The position numbers and the translations under genes are program-made. The notes below the pieces were generated by a model that ran no database searches, had not been told where the DNA came from, and saw only the letters and a program-made list of their open reading frames with translations. Of a stretch of DNA of 64,000 bases, positions 1 to 6,974 are shown piece by piece (within the stretch, counting starts at the first letter, position 1; each line of letters opens with the position of its first letter). Source of the DNA: Candidatus Melainabacteria bacterium. Lineage in GTDB: Bacteria; Cyanobacteriota; Vampirovibrionia; Obscuribacterales; Obscuribacteraceae. Location: the NCBI GenBank assembly GCA_016212515.1, contig JACRFZ010000031.1, positions 104,613 through 168,612 of the forward strand, in the 5' to 3' direction.

Positions 1-440
1 GCAAAGACAAAAGACTTGAGAAGAAGCCAGAAACCCTTGATTTGTTCTCTGGGGATGGACTTGAGAATCAAGAACATGGAAACCAGACCGTAGACGAGAC
101 TGAAATAGAACATGCAAATGAGAAACTTGGTTATGCCCAGCACTGCTCCCACTGCCGCCATCATCTTTACATCGCCGAAGTGCATGCGTTTGCCCGGATT
201 GGGAAACATCATGATGGCTGCCGCTACCATCCAACCGCAAAATGCTTCTACGGCTCCGATCTGGTGAAAGCCTGTGTAGATGCCGTTCAAATAGCCATTC
301 AGGGCTACGCCGGCCACGGCGGTGGGAAAGGTCAACCAGTTGAAAATTTTGCGTGTGGTCAAGTCGGTGCCTGCACCGATGGCGGTGGCACCGAGGGCGA
401 CCATATCCTGCACGCTCAGTTCTAAGCCCATTATCATCAT
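1..440 (-). CDS. Prepilin peptidase, A24 / CpaA-like (3' end cut by window edge)
   Basis: Integral membrane aspartic protease of the type IV prepilin peptidase (A24) family, which cleaves the leader of pilin-like proteins at the cytoplasmic face. Read on the minus strand it starts [13 protein letters not shown]. Both catalytic aspartate signatures are visible: GTDLTTRKIFNWLT near the N-terminus and FGDVKMM further on, separated by hydrophobic segments. There is no N-terminal methylase domain, so it resembles the short CpaA/TadV type. The ATG at 440 overlaps the ridA stop codon (TGATG), which implies translational coupling to ridA. The C-terminus lies beyond position 1. Family assignment is firm; the pilus system it serves is not visible here. 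Confidence 0.85.
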   Translation of the reverse strand, partial: MMIMGLELSVQDMVALGATAIGAGTDLTTRKIFNWLTFPTAVAGVALNGYLNGIYTGFHQIGAVEAFCGWMVAAAIMMFPNPGKRMHFGDVKMMAAVGAVLGITKFLICMFYFSLVYGLVSMFLILKSIPREQIKGFWLLLKSFVF

Positions 441-814
441 CAGCATGCAGCCACGAGTTCAATTTCAACCGATACGTCTCGCGGCAACCGTGCTACTTGT
501 ACGGTTGCCCTGGCCGGCTTATGGGTGGGAAAAAACTCGGCGTATACTTCGTTCATCTGTGCGAATTCCGCCATGTCTTTCAGGAAGACCGTGGTCTTGA
601 GCACACTGTTGAAGTCAGTGCCGGCAGCTTTCAAGATGTTTTGCAGATTGGTTAAAACCTGTCTGGTTTGCACCTTGATGTCGCCTTCCACCAGTTCGCC
701 CTGGGGATTTAGTGGAATTTGCCCTGAGACAAAGACCAGTCCCCCATGTTTTACGGCCTGCGAATAAGGCCCAATGGCCTGGGGAGCGTTAAGGGTTGAG
801 ACCACCTCGGGCAT
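440..814 (-). CDS. ridA: RidA family enamine/imine deaminase
   Basis: Cytosolic RidA/YjgF family protein of 124 residues, the usual family length. These proteins form trimers and hydrolyse reactive enamine/imine intermediates made by PLP enzymes. The start ([20 protein letters not shown]) and the C-terminal block [20 protein letters not shown], with its conserved arginine and glutamate, are canonical. An AAAGGAA ribosome-binding site precedes the ATG. The gene runs directly into the prepilin peptidase gene with overlapping stop and start. That pairing has no obvious functional logic and is probably just shared transcription. Confidence 0.93.
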   Translation of the reverse strand: MPEVVSTLNAPQAIGPYSQAVKHGGLVFVSGQIPLNPQGELVEGDIKVQTRQVLTNLQNILKAAGTDFNSVLKTTVFLKDMAEFAQMNEVYAEFFPTHKPARATVQVARLPRDVSVEIELVAAC

Positions 815-873
815 TTAAATTCCTTTCGCCTTTTGTCTGCTTGCTTTTTTATCTGGTAATGCGTAAAGCTGAA

Positions 874-894
874 TTTTAAGAGAAGTTCTTAAAA
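874..894. promoter_or_regulatory. Perfect palindrome upstream of ridA
   Basis: TTTTAAGA (874-881) and TCTTAAAA (887-894) form an 8-bp perfect inverted repeat with a 5-nt spacer, 60 bases upstream of the ridA start. It could be an operator or a leader hairpin. No T-tract suggests a terminator. The rest of 815-1048 holds no recognisable gene. Confidence 0.35.
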
Positions 895-1048
895 GCCAGG
901 ATATTGTACCGCTTTATGGAAGTGCCGATAAATGCCGACACTGCGGGGGACGTCCGGGCAATATAGACATGCCCTGAATTTCTGTCTTTCACTCAGAAAC
1001 TTGCAATCCCGGTTGGAATCGTCAAATTACTTAGCACGCCAAGAGAGA

Positions 1049-1077
1049 GGCGCGACTTCCCGAGAGAAAGCCGCGCC
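1049..1077 (-). terminator. Hairpin after the exported protein at 1098-1901
   Basis: A G+C-rich inverted repeat (GGCGCG..CTT paired with AAG..CGCGCC, each arm with one bulge) lies about 20 bases past the stop codon at 1098. The T-run that follows on the minus strand is weak, so it is only a probable intrinsic terminator. Confidence 0.5.
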
Positions 1078-1097
1078 CTGCCCTTGATTTGTTTTGC

Positions 1098-1901
1098 TTA
1101 GTTGCCCGGTATGGTTCTGCCGCCCTGGGGTCTACCCATTTCGTTTTCCAGAATGTAACGGGCATTCTCGGCGCTGCCCAGGTAGCGTCCGGAGTAGACG
1201 AATTGTTCAAATGCAGCCGGGAAGTCGGTCTGGGAGAGAGCAACTTCTTCGGGGCTGTAATATCCCACAAACTGACCGTGGACGGTGGCCGGTTGATAGC
1301 CTTCGCCAGGCGGTGGTGGGAGTCCGTTGCCGCTGCCCGGGTCGCCGCCGCCTCCCGATGAGATTGTGCCGCCGACTACACCCTGCACTACCGCTGCTGC
1401 GGCTGCCTGCCCGAGAGCGGCTGCGTCCAGGTTCTCGCCTCCCCAGTGCATGGGTGGTCGGCCCCGGTTGGTGTCGGACCACTCGGCTCCGATGTATTCG
1501 TCACCGCCCCAGGCGTCCGGCATGACACTGCCGTGACCGGTAGTCAGCCCCTGGTTGCGTATGCCCTGGATGCCGGTGTCAATGCGGTGAGCTTTGCTGA
1601 ATCCGAAATAGGGAGGCAAGCCGTTGGCGCCTTCATCCCCATAAATATGTTCGGCGTGGCCGCCGGCTTGATCTACAAAGCTATCCATGCGCACCGGCGG
1701 TAACTGGCGGCGCTGGCCCGCTTGCCCGCCCATGAGTTGCCTCAAGACCTGTCCCGATACTATGTCTCCCACGCTTTGAGCCTGGGCTGGTAATTGTTGC
1801 AAGCTTAGAAGGGTCAGGAGAGCCAGTGACATAACCGGCTTAATTGACACAGCTTGTCTTTCTTGCTTGGGAATGAGGTGGGCGCCTCTTTGACTGAACA
1901 T
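1098..1901 (-). CDS. Exported hypothetical protein, Gly/Pro-rich
   Basis: A 267-residue protein of unknown function. Residues 1-42 look like a signal peptide with a long N-region: basic residues, a hydrophobic core starting MSLALLTLLSLQ, then an AQA-Q cleavage site. The mature part has a histidine/aspartate-containing middle (around AEHIYGDEGANGLPPYFGF), an alanine-rich helix, and a glycine/proline-rich linker near residue 190. GAGG upstream supports the ATG at 1901. It is first of three consecutive exported proteins read leftwards (2627-3313, 1962-2597, 1098-1901), which suggests one envelope-directed transcription unit. I recognise no family. Confidence 0.7.
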   Translation of the reverse strand: MFSQRGAHLIPKQERQAVSIKPVMSLALLTLLSLQQLPAQAQSVGDIVSGQVLRQLMGGQAGQRRQLPPVRMDSFVDQAGGHAEHIYGDEGANGLPPYFGFSKAHRIDTGIQGIRNQGLTTGHGSVMPDAWGGDEYIGAEWSDTNRGRPPMHWGGENLDAAALGQAAAAAVVQGVVGGTISSGGGGDPGSGNGLPPPPGEGYQPATVHGQFVGYYSPEEVALSQTDFPAAFEQFVYSGRYLGSAENARYILENEMGRPQGGRTIPGN

Positions 1902-1961
1902 ATCTGCTTGCCTCTTGAATTACTAACTTGCCTAAGTGTTTTGCTTTCCTTGAAATACTGA

Positions 1962-2597
1962 TTAGAAGCCGCTGCCGAAAGTTCCCAGACCGGGAATGGA
2001 GCCGCCTACGGTACCGCCATTGCCGCCGAAGGTACCGCCGAAGCTGCCGTTACCAATGGAGCCGCCGCTGATGCCGTCGGCGCCCACGGTCAGACCGCCT
2101 CTGACATCGCCGATGCGGCTCACCACCTGACCGGTACTCGGCACTACTGAGATGTGTCCGCCGGGAACCATCGTTGTGATAGCCTGGTCGAGACGGCTGG
2201 TGAATTGGGGACCGGGATTCTGCTGGTTGCCGAAGCCGAAGATGGGAGCCAGTCCACCTGAGGAAGTGAGCGGTAACTCCAGTCCGAAGGGATGCATGGG
2301 GCTGTTCAGCCTCATGTCACGGTTGTAGAGCTGCTTGGTGCTGAATGCTGTTTCACGCTTGTCGTAAACGGAATAATCGGAGGGAGAGGCTCCGGTGGCA
2401 TAGCTGCCCCGGTCGATATCGCCCTTGGCGCCGAGGGAATTCTCGGCCTGGCCGAAATTACGAGAGACATAACCCATATCTCGGTTTGTCGGCATCAAGC
2501 CGGATGTGTCATAGCTCTGAGCCAGCACCGCTTGTGGTGCGCACCAGAAAGAGATTGCGGCACCGATCAATATTGCTCGTCTAACAATTTTGCTCAT
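1962..2597 (-). CDS. Exported glycine-rich hypothetical protein
   Basis: A 211-residue protein with a clear signal peptide (MSKIVRRAILIGAAISFW, cleavage after VLAQ). The last 60 residues are strongly glycine-rich, with repeated GGT/GGS-type steps ending in FGSGF. The motif GGLTVGADG near residue 167 resembles GGVTMGANG in the adjacent protein at 2627-3313, where it sits near the N-terminus instead. GAGG lies about 9 bases before the ATG. Probably an extracellular or surface protein. No catalytic motif is visible and the function is unknown. Confidence 0.72.
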   Translation of the reverse strand: MSKIVRRAILIGAAISFWCAPQAVLAQSYDTSGLMPTNRDMGYVSRNFGQAENSLGAKGDIDRGSYATGASPSDYSVYDKRETAFSTKQLYNRDMRLNSPMHPFGLELPLTSSGGLAPIFGFGNQQNPGPQFTSRLDQAITTMVPGGHISVVPSTGQVVSRIGDVRGGLTVGADGISGGSIGNGSFGGTFGGNGGTVGGSIPGLGTFGSGF

Positions 2598-2626
2598 TTT
2601 ATAGAGGCCTCGCTGAAAGCAGAAGG

Positions 2627-3313
2627 TTATGGTCCGAAACCGGCGCTGGATCTGGTGACGGTGTTGAAGTCGACGGAGCCTGTTGAGACTCGCGGCAGCA
2701 TTTGCCGTCCGCTTCCGATGAAGCCCCCGGTCAGTCTGCGGCCGAGATCATCGATGAGGTTGTTACCGGCACGAGTCAGACCGTACATACTGTCGTAATA
2801 CTGTTGGGGACCGGCGGTGAAGCCGTAATCCATGTGTCCGCTGTTGGTGGCAGTGACCGGCATGGGGGCATTGCTGAAGCTGTTGGGAGCCATGAGACCG
2901 GTCTGGGTGCCGGAGAGACCGAAGTTGGAACCACGCCCGTCGAGGGGATTGTTGCTGCCCGTGGTCATTCCGTCTTGGATATTTCCCATGCCCTGGTTGC
3001 CGTAACCGGTGCGGAAGCTGGTGCGGCCGATGGTACCGCTGTCTCCCAGAGAAGCAGGTCCGCTGGTGAGGGCGAAGCCGGGACCGCCGCCGCCTATTTG
3101 AATCGAATCGCCCGTAGCTCCATTTGAAAGTACACCGGTGGGACCGTTGGCTCCCATGGTGACACCGCCTGTGGCGCCGCCGCCCAGGTCAAAGGACCCG
3201 TCAATGGATTGGGCTTGGACCGCCGTCGCCGAGGCGCATGCCGCAAGGACGGAGAGGAAGGCTCCTCCCAGAAAGGCTTTGGTTCTTGGAAACTTAAAAG
3301 TATGATTTTTCAT
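2627..3313 (-). CDS. Exported glycine-rich hypothetical protein
   Basis: A 228-residue protein with a signal peptide ending VQAQ. It opens with a glycine-rich block (DLGGGATGGVTMGANG), continues with Gly/Ser/Asn-rich sequence, and ends in a less repetitive tail (near residue 180: NNLIDDLGRRLTGGFIGSG). AGGTGG precedes the ATG at 3313. It has the composition and motif of its downstream neighbour and is probably a diverged relative with its segments reordered. It is first gene of the leftward three-gene exported cluster, behind a structured 5' region. Function unknown. Confidence 0.72.
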   Translation of the reverse strand: MKNHTFKFPRTKAFLGGAFLSVLAACASATAVQAQSIDGSFDLGGGATGGVTMGANGPTGVLSNGATGDSIQIGGGGPGFALTSGPASLGDSGTIGRTSFRTGYGNQGMGNIQDGMTTGSNNPLDGRGSNFGLSGTQTGLMAPNSFSNAPMPVTATNSGHMDYGFTAGPQQYYDSMYGLTRAGNNLIDDLGRRLTGGFIGSGRQMLPRVSTGSVDFNTVTRSSAGFGP

Positions 3314-3654
3314 TGGCTGGCCACCTGATGACCTGAAGCTGTAAGCCGATTGTCTAGTAAGAAGGACGGAACTGCTTCCGTACCCTTAGCACCTGATGAG
3401 AGAGCATCCAAAGAACGATAGATTGAAGCCCGGGGATAATTCCCGTTGGGATTTTCCTTGGATACACCCTTTATAGATTGTGCCCGGAAATTGGGCACCT
3501 GAATCGGGCGCTAATTGGAAAGATAGTAAGCTTCAACCCCTTCATTGTCAATAGGTTCTTTTGTTTGCAAGGTTAAATCCGGAACGCCCAGTTACCGGCT
3601 AGGATGGGCTGTCTGTGCTAGTGTAGTCAAGTTCGTCTGACCGGGGAGTTATCC
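3314..3654. promoter_or_regulatory. Divergent intergenic region with leader hairpins
   Basis: This 341-base stretch separates the leftward exported cluster from tsaD. Two compact hairpins lie on the cluster side: ACGGAA/TTCCGT with a 4-nt loop (3366-3381) and GTGCCC/GGGCAC with a 7-nt loop (3480-3498). A 62-codon GTG-initiated frame (3498 to 3310) overlaps the next ATG, but it starts inside the second hairpin and has no ribosome-binding site, so I treat it as untranslated leader. I could not match the structure to a known riboswitch class. Confidence 0.4.
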
Positions 3655-4665
3655 TTGCTTTACCTTGGAATTGAGACTAGCTGCGACGAAACCGCCTGTG
3701 CCCTGGTGGAGGACGGCCGCAAACTCATTTCGGGACGCCTGGTTTCGCAGACCGAGGTGCATAAAGCCTTCGGTGGTGTGGTGCCGGAAGTCGCAGCCAG
3801 GCGACATCTAGAAGTTTTTAATGGACTTCTGAACGAGATGTTCGAAGAAGCTTGTCTCAAGCTCTCTTTGCCCCTGCGGGGCGACAATGAAAATGGACTA
3901 TTGGCACAAATTGGAGCTGTAGCCTGTACCAACGGTCCGGGTTTGATTGGTACGCTCCTGGTGGGTTTGGCTGGTGCCAAAACCCTTGCCTGGGCCCTGC
4001 AGAAGCCACTACTTGCCGTCGATCACATCCAGGCTCATGTCTGCGCCAACTACATAGATTCCGACCTGGCACCGCCCTTTGTGGCCCTGGTGGTTAGCGG
4101 CGGGCATACGCAGATTATGCACTTCAGCTCTTATAAGGAGTTCGCAGTACTCGGTCAAACTCTCGACGATGCCTCCGGTGAGGCCTATGACAAAGTGGCC
4201 CGCTTACTGGGCTTGGGTTATCCAGGGGGACCGGCTATTGACAAGCTGGCTGCTACGGGAAACCCCAGGGCCTATAATTTCCCGGAAGGCCGGGTGGAAG
4301 GGCTCAACTTTTCCTTTAGTGGGTTAAAGACGGCGGTGATGCGCACTATGGAAAACCATAGCGGCGCGGTCAATGTAGCCGACGTGGCTGCCTCCTTCCA
4401 GGATGCGGTTAATCGGGTGCTATTCAAGAAAACAGTGAACTGTGCCAGAGAACTGGGGTTGAATCGCATTGTTCTGGCCGGCGGCGTCGCCGCCAATAGC
4501 GATCTGAGACGCCGCTTCAGTGAACTGTCTGAAGCCGGTACTTATCGAGTTTATCGACCGCCCCTCTCCCTTTGTACGGACAATGCGGCAATGGTAGCCA
4601 GTGCCGCCTTCTTTAGCGGTGTTCCGGCTCCTCTCTCGATCGGTGCATACTCAAGGGGCGCCTAG
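3655..4665 (+). CDS. tsaD: tRNA N6-adenosine threonylcarbamoyltransferase TsaD
   Basis: TsaD (Kae1/Qri7 family) transfers the threonylcarbamoyl group to A37 of ANN-decoding tRNAs, working with TsaB and TsaE. The 336-residue length is typical. Visible signatures are the N-terminal GIETSCDET, metal-binding H124 and H128 (HIQAH), SGGHTQ, the nucleotide-site glycine block near GGVAANSDLR, and the C-terminal DNAAM. The start is TTG at 3655 with GGGGAG six bases upstream; it gives the canonical N-terminus MLYLGIETS. It is transcribed alone, divergent from the exported cluster. Confidence 0.97.
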   Translation: MLYLGIETSCDETACALVEDGRKLISGRLVSQTEVHKAFGGVVPEVAARRHLEVFNGLLNEMFEEACLKLSLPLRGDNENGLLAQIGAVACTNGPGLIGTLLVGLAGAKTLAWALQKPLLAVDHIQAHVCANYIDSDLAPPFVALVVSGGHTQIMHFSSYKEFAVLGQTLDDASGEAYDKVARLLGLGYPGGPAIDKLAATGNPRAYNFPEGRVEGLNFSFSGLKTAVMRTMENHSGAVNVADVAASFQDAVNRVLFKKTVNCARELGLNRIVLAGGVAANSDLRRRFSELSEAGTYRVYRPPLSLCTDNAAMVASAAFFSGVPAPLSIGAYSRGA

Positions 4666-4693
4666 GTTTCGGCTTCTAGACTGCTTCTTAGGG

Positions 4694-4717
4694 GGCAATC
4701 GTGCTAAGGAGATTGCC
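4694..4717 (+). terminator. Hairpin downstream of tsaD
   Basis: GGCAATC (4694-4700) pairs with GATTGCC (4711-4717) across a 10-base loop, 28 bases past the tsaD stop, followed by ATATTTCT. It is a weak terminator candidate. The rest of 4666-4879 shows no gene. Confidence 0.35.
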
Positions 4718-4879
4718 ATATTTCTATGGTGCTAACCCCAGGGCGTGGGTTTGTGATATGCGGTGCCAATCTGTTCGTGATACCATTGCATTATCGTCGC
4801 AACTCTTGTCAGCCTTTTACTAAGCTTCTGCCTGTTTAACGCTTGACTAAGGAAACCCCTATATCACAGGTGGCATGCC

Positions 4880-5224
4880 ATGGTTTTCCAGGATAAGGAC
4901 ATTAATTGTCGGGACTGTAATAAGACTTTCGTGTTCTCTGCCGGGGAGCAAGAGTTCTTCCACACAAAAGGCTTGGTGAACGAGCCCAAGCGTTGTCCCA
5001 ATTGTCGAATCTTAATGCGCGTGCAGCGAAACGGAGAAGATCCCGGTCGCACAGCCGAAGTCGCTTGTGCCGAGTGCGGTTCGCCCACCCGGGTGCCGTT
5101 CCAGCCCAAGGGCTATAAGCCGGTTTACTGCACATATTGCTTCCGCACCCGCAAAGGCGGTGCTGAAGATGATGCAGCCAAAGAACCGGATACCGAAACA
5201 ATTTCGCAGACTGCCAGCGCCTGA
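4880..5224 (+). CDS. Double zinc-ribbon protein
   Basis: A 114-residue cytosolic protein with two zinc-binding units. Unit one (about residues 5-50) has CRDC followed by FSAGEQEFFHTKG and RCPNCR. Unit two (about 60-88) has CAEC, the conserved VPFQPKGYKPVYC block and CxxC. This architecture matches the uncharacterised bacterial probable zinc-ribbon domain family with a CxxC-x(n)-CxxC tail. The acidic C-terminus is probably disordered. Such proteins are assumed to bind nucleic acid or protein; no function is established. Start at the first ATG. It stands alone, followed by a 265-base gap. Confidence 0.8.
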   Translation: MVFQDKDINCRDCNKTFVFSAGEQEFFHTKGLVNEPKRCPNCRILMRVQRNGEDPGRTAEVACAECGSPTRVPFQPKGYKPVYCTYCFRTRKGGAEDDAAKEPDTETISQTASA

Positions 5225-5422
5225 CTCGATACTGATCAGGCCGCACCGCTTCGATTACGCTTGGGCGATTAAAGGCCTCAGGAAATTTTGGGCCAATTGT
5301 TACCACTTGGTTTGCTCGGGGCACAGTGAGATTAGCCCAATTCGGAATCTTCTTTTCTCTAATCTCTAAAGAATTTGTTTCCCATCTATCAAACCTTGTA
5401 TTTTGTAGCCGTAATGGGTGCG

Positions 5423-5428
5423 TATAAT
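5423..5428 (+). promoter_or_regulatory. Candidate -10 element for the FHA operon
   Basis: A consensus TATAAT lies 61 bases upstream of the ATG at 5490. The -35 side is poor (TTTTGT at 16-bp spacing). It is the best promoter candidate in 5225-5489, a gap with no other recognisable feature. Confidence 0.45.
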
Positions 5429-5489
5429 AGCTCTGTATCTCAGAAGCGCTTCATGGAAACCAAGCGCTTGTGGTTAGGTTAGGAGTCGC

Positions 5490-5942
5490 ATGCCAGAAAA
5501 TACAGAAGCCTGTCCCAGTTGTGGACGTCCCACTCCGGTAGGCACCCGCTGTGTCTACTGCGCGACCGTCACCGACCTGGATCTCAAGAGCTTGCAGCTC
5601 GACTATCTCAAGCAGTCTGATTCCAAGGCTCCCGAAGAGCCCATTCAGAACACCGTGGTGGTGGTGGTTCAGAAAACCGGGCAGAGATACTCGCTCAAAA
5701 CTTCTAAAGTCAAAATCGGACGCGACCCCTCCAATCAGGTTGTCATTCCTGATGACACATTCACCTCCCGGCACCATGCCTGGATTACCTTTGAAGAAGG
5801 CGATTTCTGGATTGAAGATCTGGGTTCCACCAATGGCACATTGCTGAATGGGCATCCTGTGGTGAAACGGCAGGTGCTTTCGGCCGGTGACAAAGTTCGT
5901 GTGGGTCACACCGAACTGACGTTTGAAGTTGAGAAGAACTAG
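5490..5942 (+). CDS. Zinc-ribbon plus FHA domain protein
   Basis: A 150-residue soluble protein that probably recognises phosphothreonine. Residues 7-22 form a mini zinc ribbon (CPSCGRPTP..CVYC). Residues about 50-148 are an FHA domain with the key motifs: IGRD (phosphate-binding arginine), SRHH (Ser and His), and LGSTNGTLLNG. FHA proteins usually act downstream of Ser/Thr kinases; one is encoded at 54151-55743, though a link is only an inference. Only 21 bases separate it from the next gene, so the two are probably co-transcribed and may work together. Confidence 0.9.
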   Translation: MPENTEACPSCGRPTPVGTRCVYCATVTDLDLKSLQLDYLKQSDSKAPEEPIQNTVVVVVQKTGQRYSLKTSKVKIGRDPSNQVVIPDDTFTSRHHAWITFEEGDFWIEDLGSTNGTLLNGHPVVKRQVLSAGDKVRVGHTELTFEVEKN

Positions 5943-5963
5943 GTTAAAAGGTGGTCCAGGGTA

Positions 5964-6773
5964 ATGGCTGATGCAGGCGGAGCAAACAGAATTGAGCTGG
6001 AAAGCCAGATTTTGTGTGCCGCTCTCAGGCAGAGCTGGGCTGATAACGATGTCACCGGCCAGGTCAATTCCTGTAGCGAGTTGTATCAGCTTTTTCCTGA
6101 CCTGGTGCCTGACCTGAGACCCAATCAGACCGAGACACCGCGTAATCTCTACCACGTTCTGGCTATTGATTGCGACGTGCCGCCTTCCATAGTTGTGGCC
6201 GGTTTCTTCAAGGCCGCCAAGCAGTTTCTCCGGCAGGGCAGCCCCAAGGATCGCAAAGAAGAGTATTACAGGGTGCTGGATGCCGGCTTTATCCTGCGCA
6301 AACCCCGTCTACGGTTGAGTCACGATCTGATCGTCAGCCGCGGTGAGCTTGTTGCGGCCGAAATGATACCGGACGACGGAACCTTCGAGCTTATTATCGA
6401 GCAGGAAGTGCGCCTGCCTCAGCCTCTGATGGTTACAACCCAGCCTATAGTCCATCAGCCGCTGCCCATGCTGGTGGAGCTCATGAAAGAGGCACAGTTT
6501 ATCGGTGCGGCAGAAGTACAGGCTCTCACCAATCAGATGCGCAGTTTCCCCGATGTGGCCCTTGCCGACCTGGTGCTTTCCGCCGGCTACGTGACCGACT
6601 CGGAGATGAAGTCTTTGCAGTTGGCTGAGTATCTTCTCAGCCAGGGCAAAATCAACATGGGTCAGTTTTGTGTTGCCATGTATGACGAGCGCATGACCGG
6701 TGTCAAGATGGCTGAGTCCCTGCAAGTAAGGGGCTGGTTGGAAACGCAGGTCTCCCCGTATCGCAAGGATTAG
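5964..6773 (+). CDS. J-domain-like protein with MshEN-like C-terminus
   Basis: A 269-residue protein without a clear family name. Residues about 60-128 resemble a J-domain in pattern (NLYHVLAIDCDVPPS, then a helix, then EEYYRVLDAGFILRKPRLR), but the HPD tripeptide needed to stimulate Hsp70 is absent. The C-terminal 100 residues have helical repeats such as LADLVLSAGYVTDSEM that recall the N-terminal domain of GspE/PilB ATPases, where they act as docking or nucleotide-sensing modules. It is in the same operon as the FHA protein. Both domain assignments are by eye. A scaffold or adaptor role is the most I can infer. Confidence 0.6.
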   Translation: MADAGGANRIELESQILCAALRQSWADNDVTGQVNSCSELYQLFPDLVPDLRPNQTETPRNLYHVLAIDCDVPPSIVVAGFFKAAKQFLRQGSPKDRKEEYYRVLDAGFILRKPRLRLSHDLIVSRGELVAAEMIPDDGTFELIIEQEVRLPQPLMVTTQPIVHQPLPMLVELMKEAQFIGAAEVQALTNQMRSFPDVALADLVLSAGYVTDSEMKSLQLAEYLLSQGKINMGQFCVAMYDERMTGVKMAESLQVRGWLETQVSPYRKD

Positions 6774-6974
6774 GGCGTTACTTAGCCTTCGGTCCAATTT
6801 TGTATATGTCGTAAGTGCAGTAGGGAAAGACTAAAACCTACTCAGGTACTTGATTTCGCCGGGATTTCAAGTCTTTTGATGTTACAATCTATCGGCTTGA
6901 TTGTGGACTTTGCAAGCCCACGGTCCGGTTGGTAATACCCTCAGGAATCTCCTGGTTGTCAGGGCTTTTCTTCC

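Noticed and set aside
42..425. Rightward frame at the left edge
   Set aside because: Shadow of the leftward prepilin peptidase, whose catalytic motifs are clear.
3310..3498. 62-codon GTG frame overlapping the next gene by ATGA
   Set aside because: No ribosome-binding site, start inside a hairpin, unconvincing composition; treated as leader.
3400..3560. Possible c-di-GMP or c-di-AMP riboswitch
   Set aside because: I compared the hairpins with what I remember of these consensus cores and found no match.
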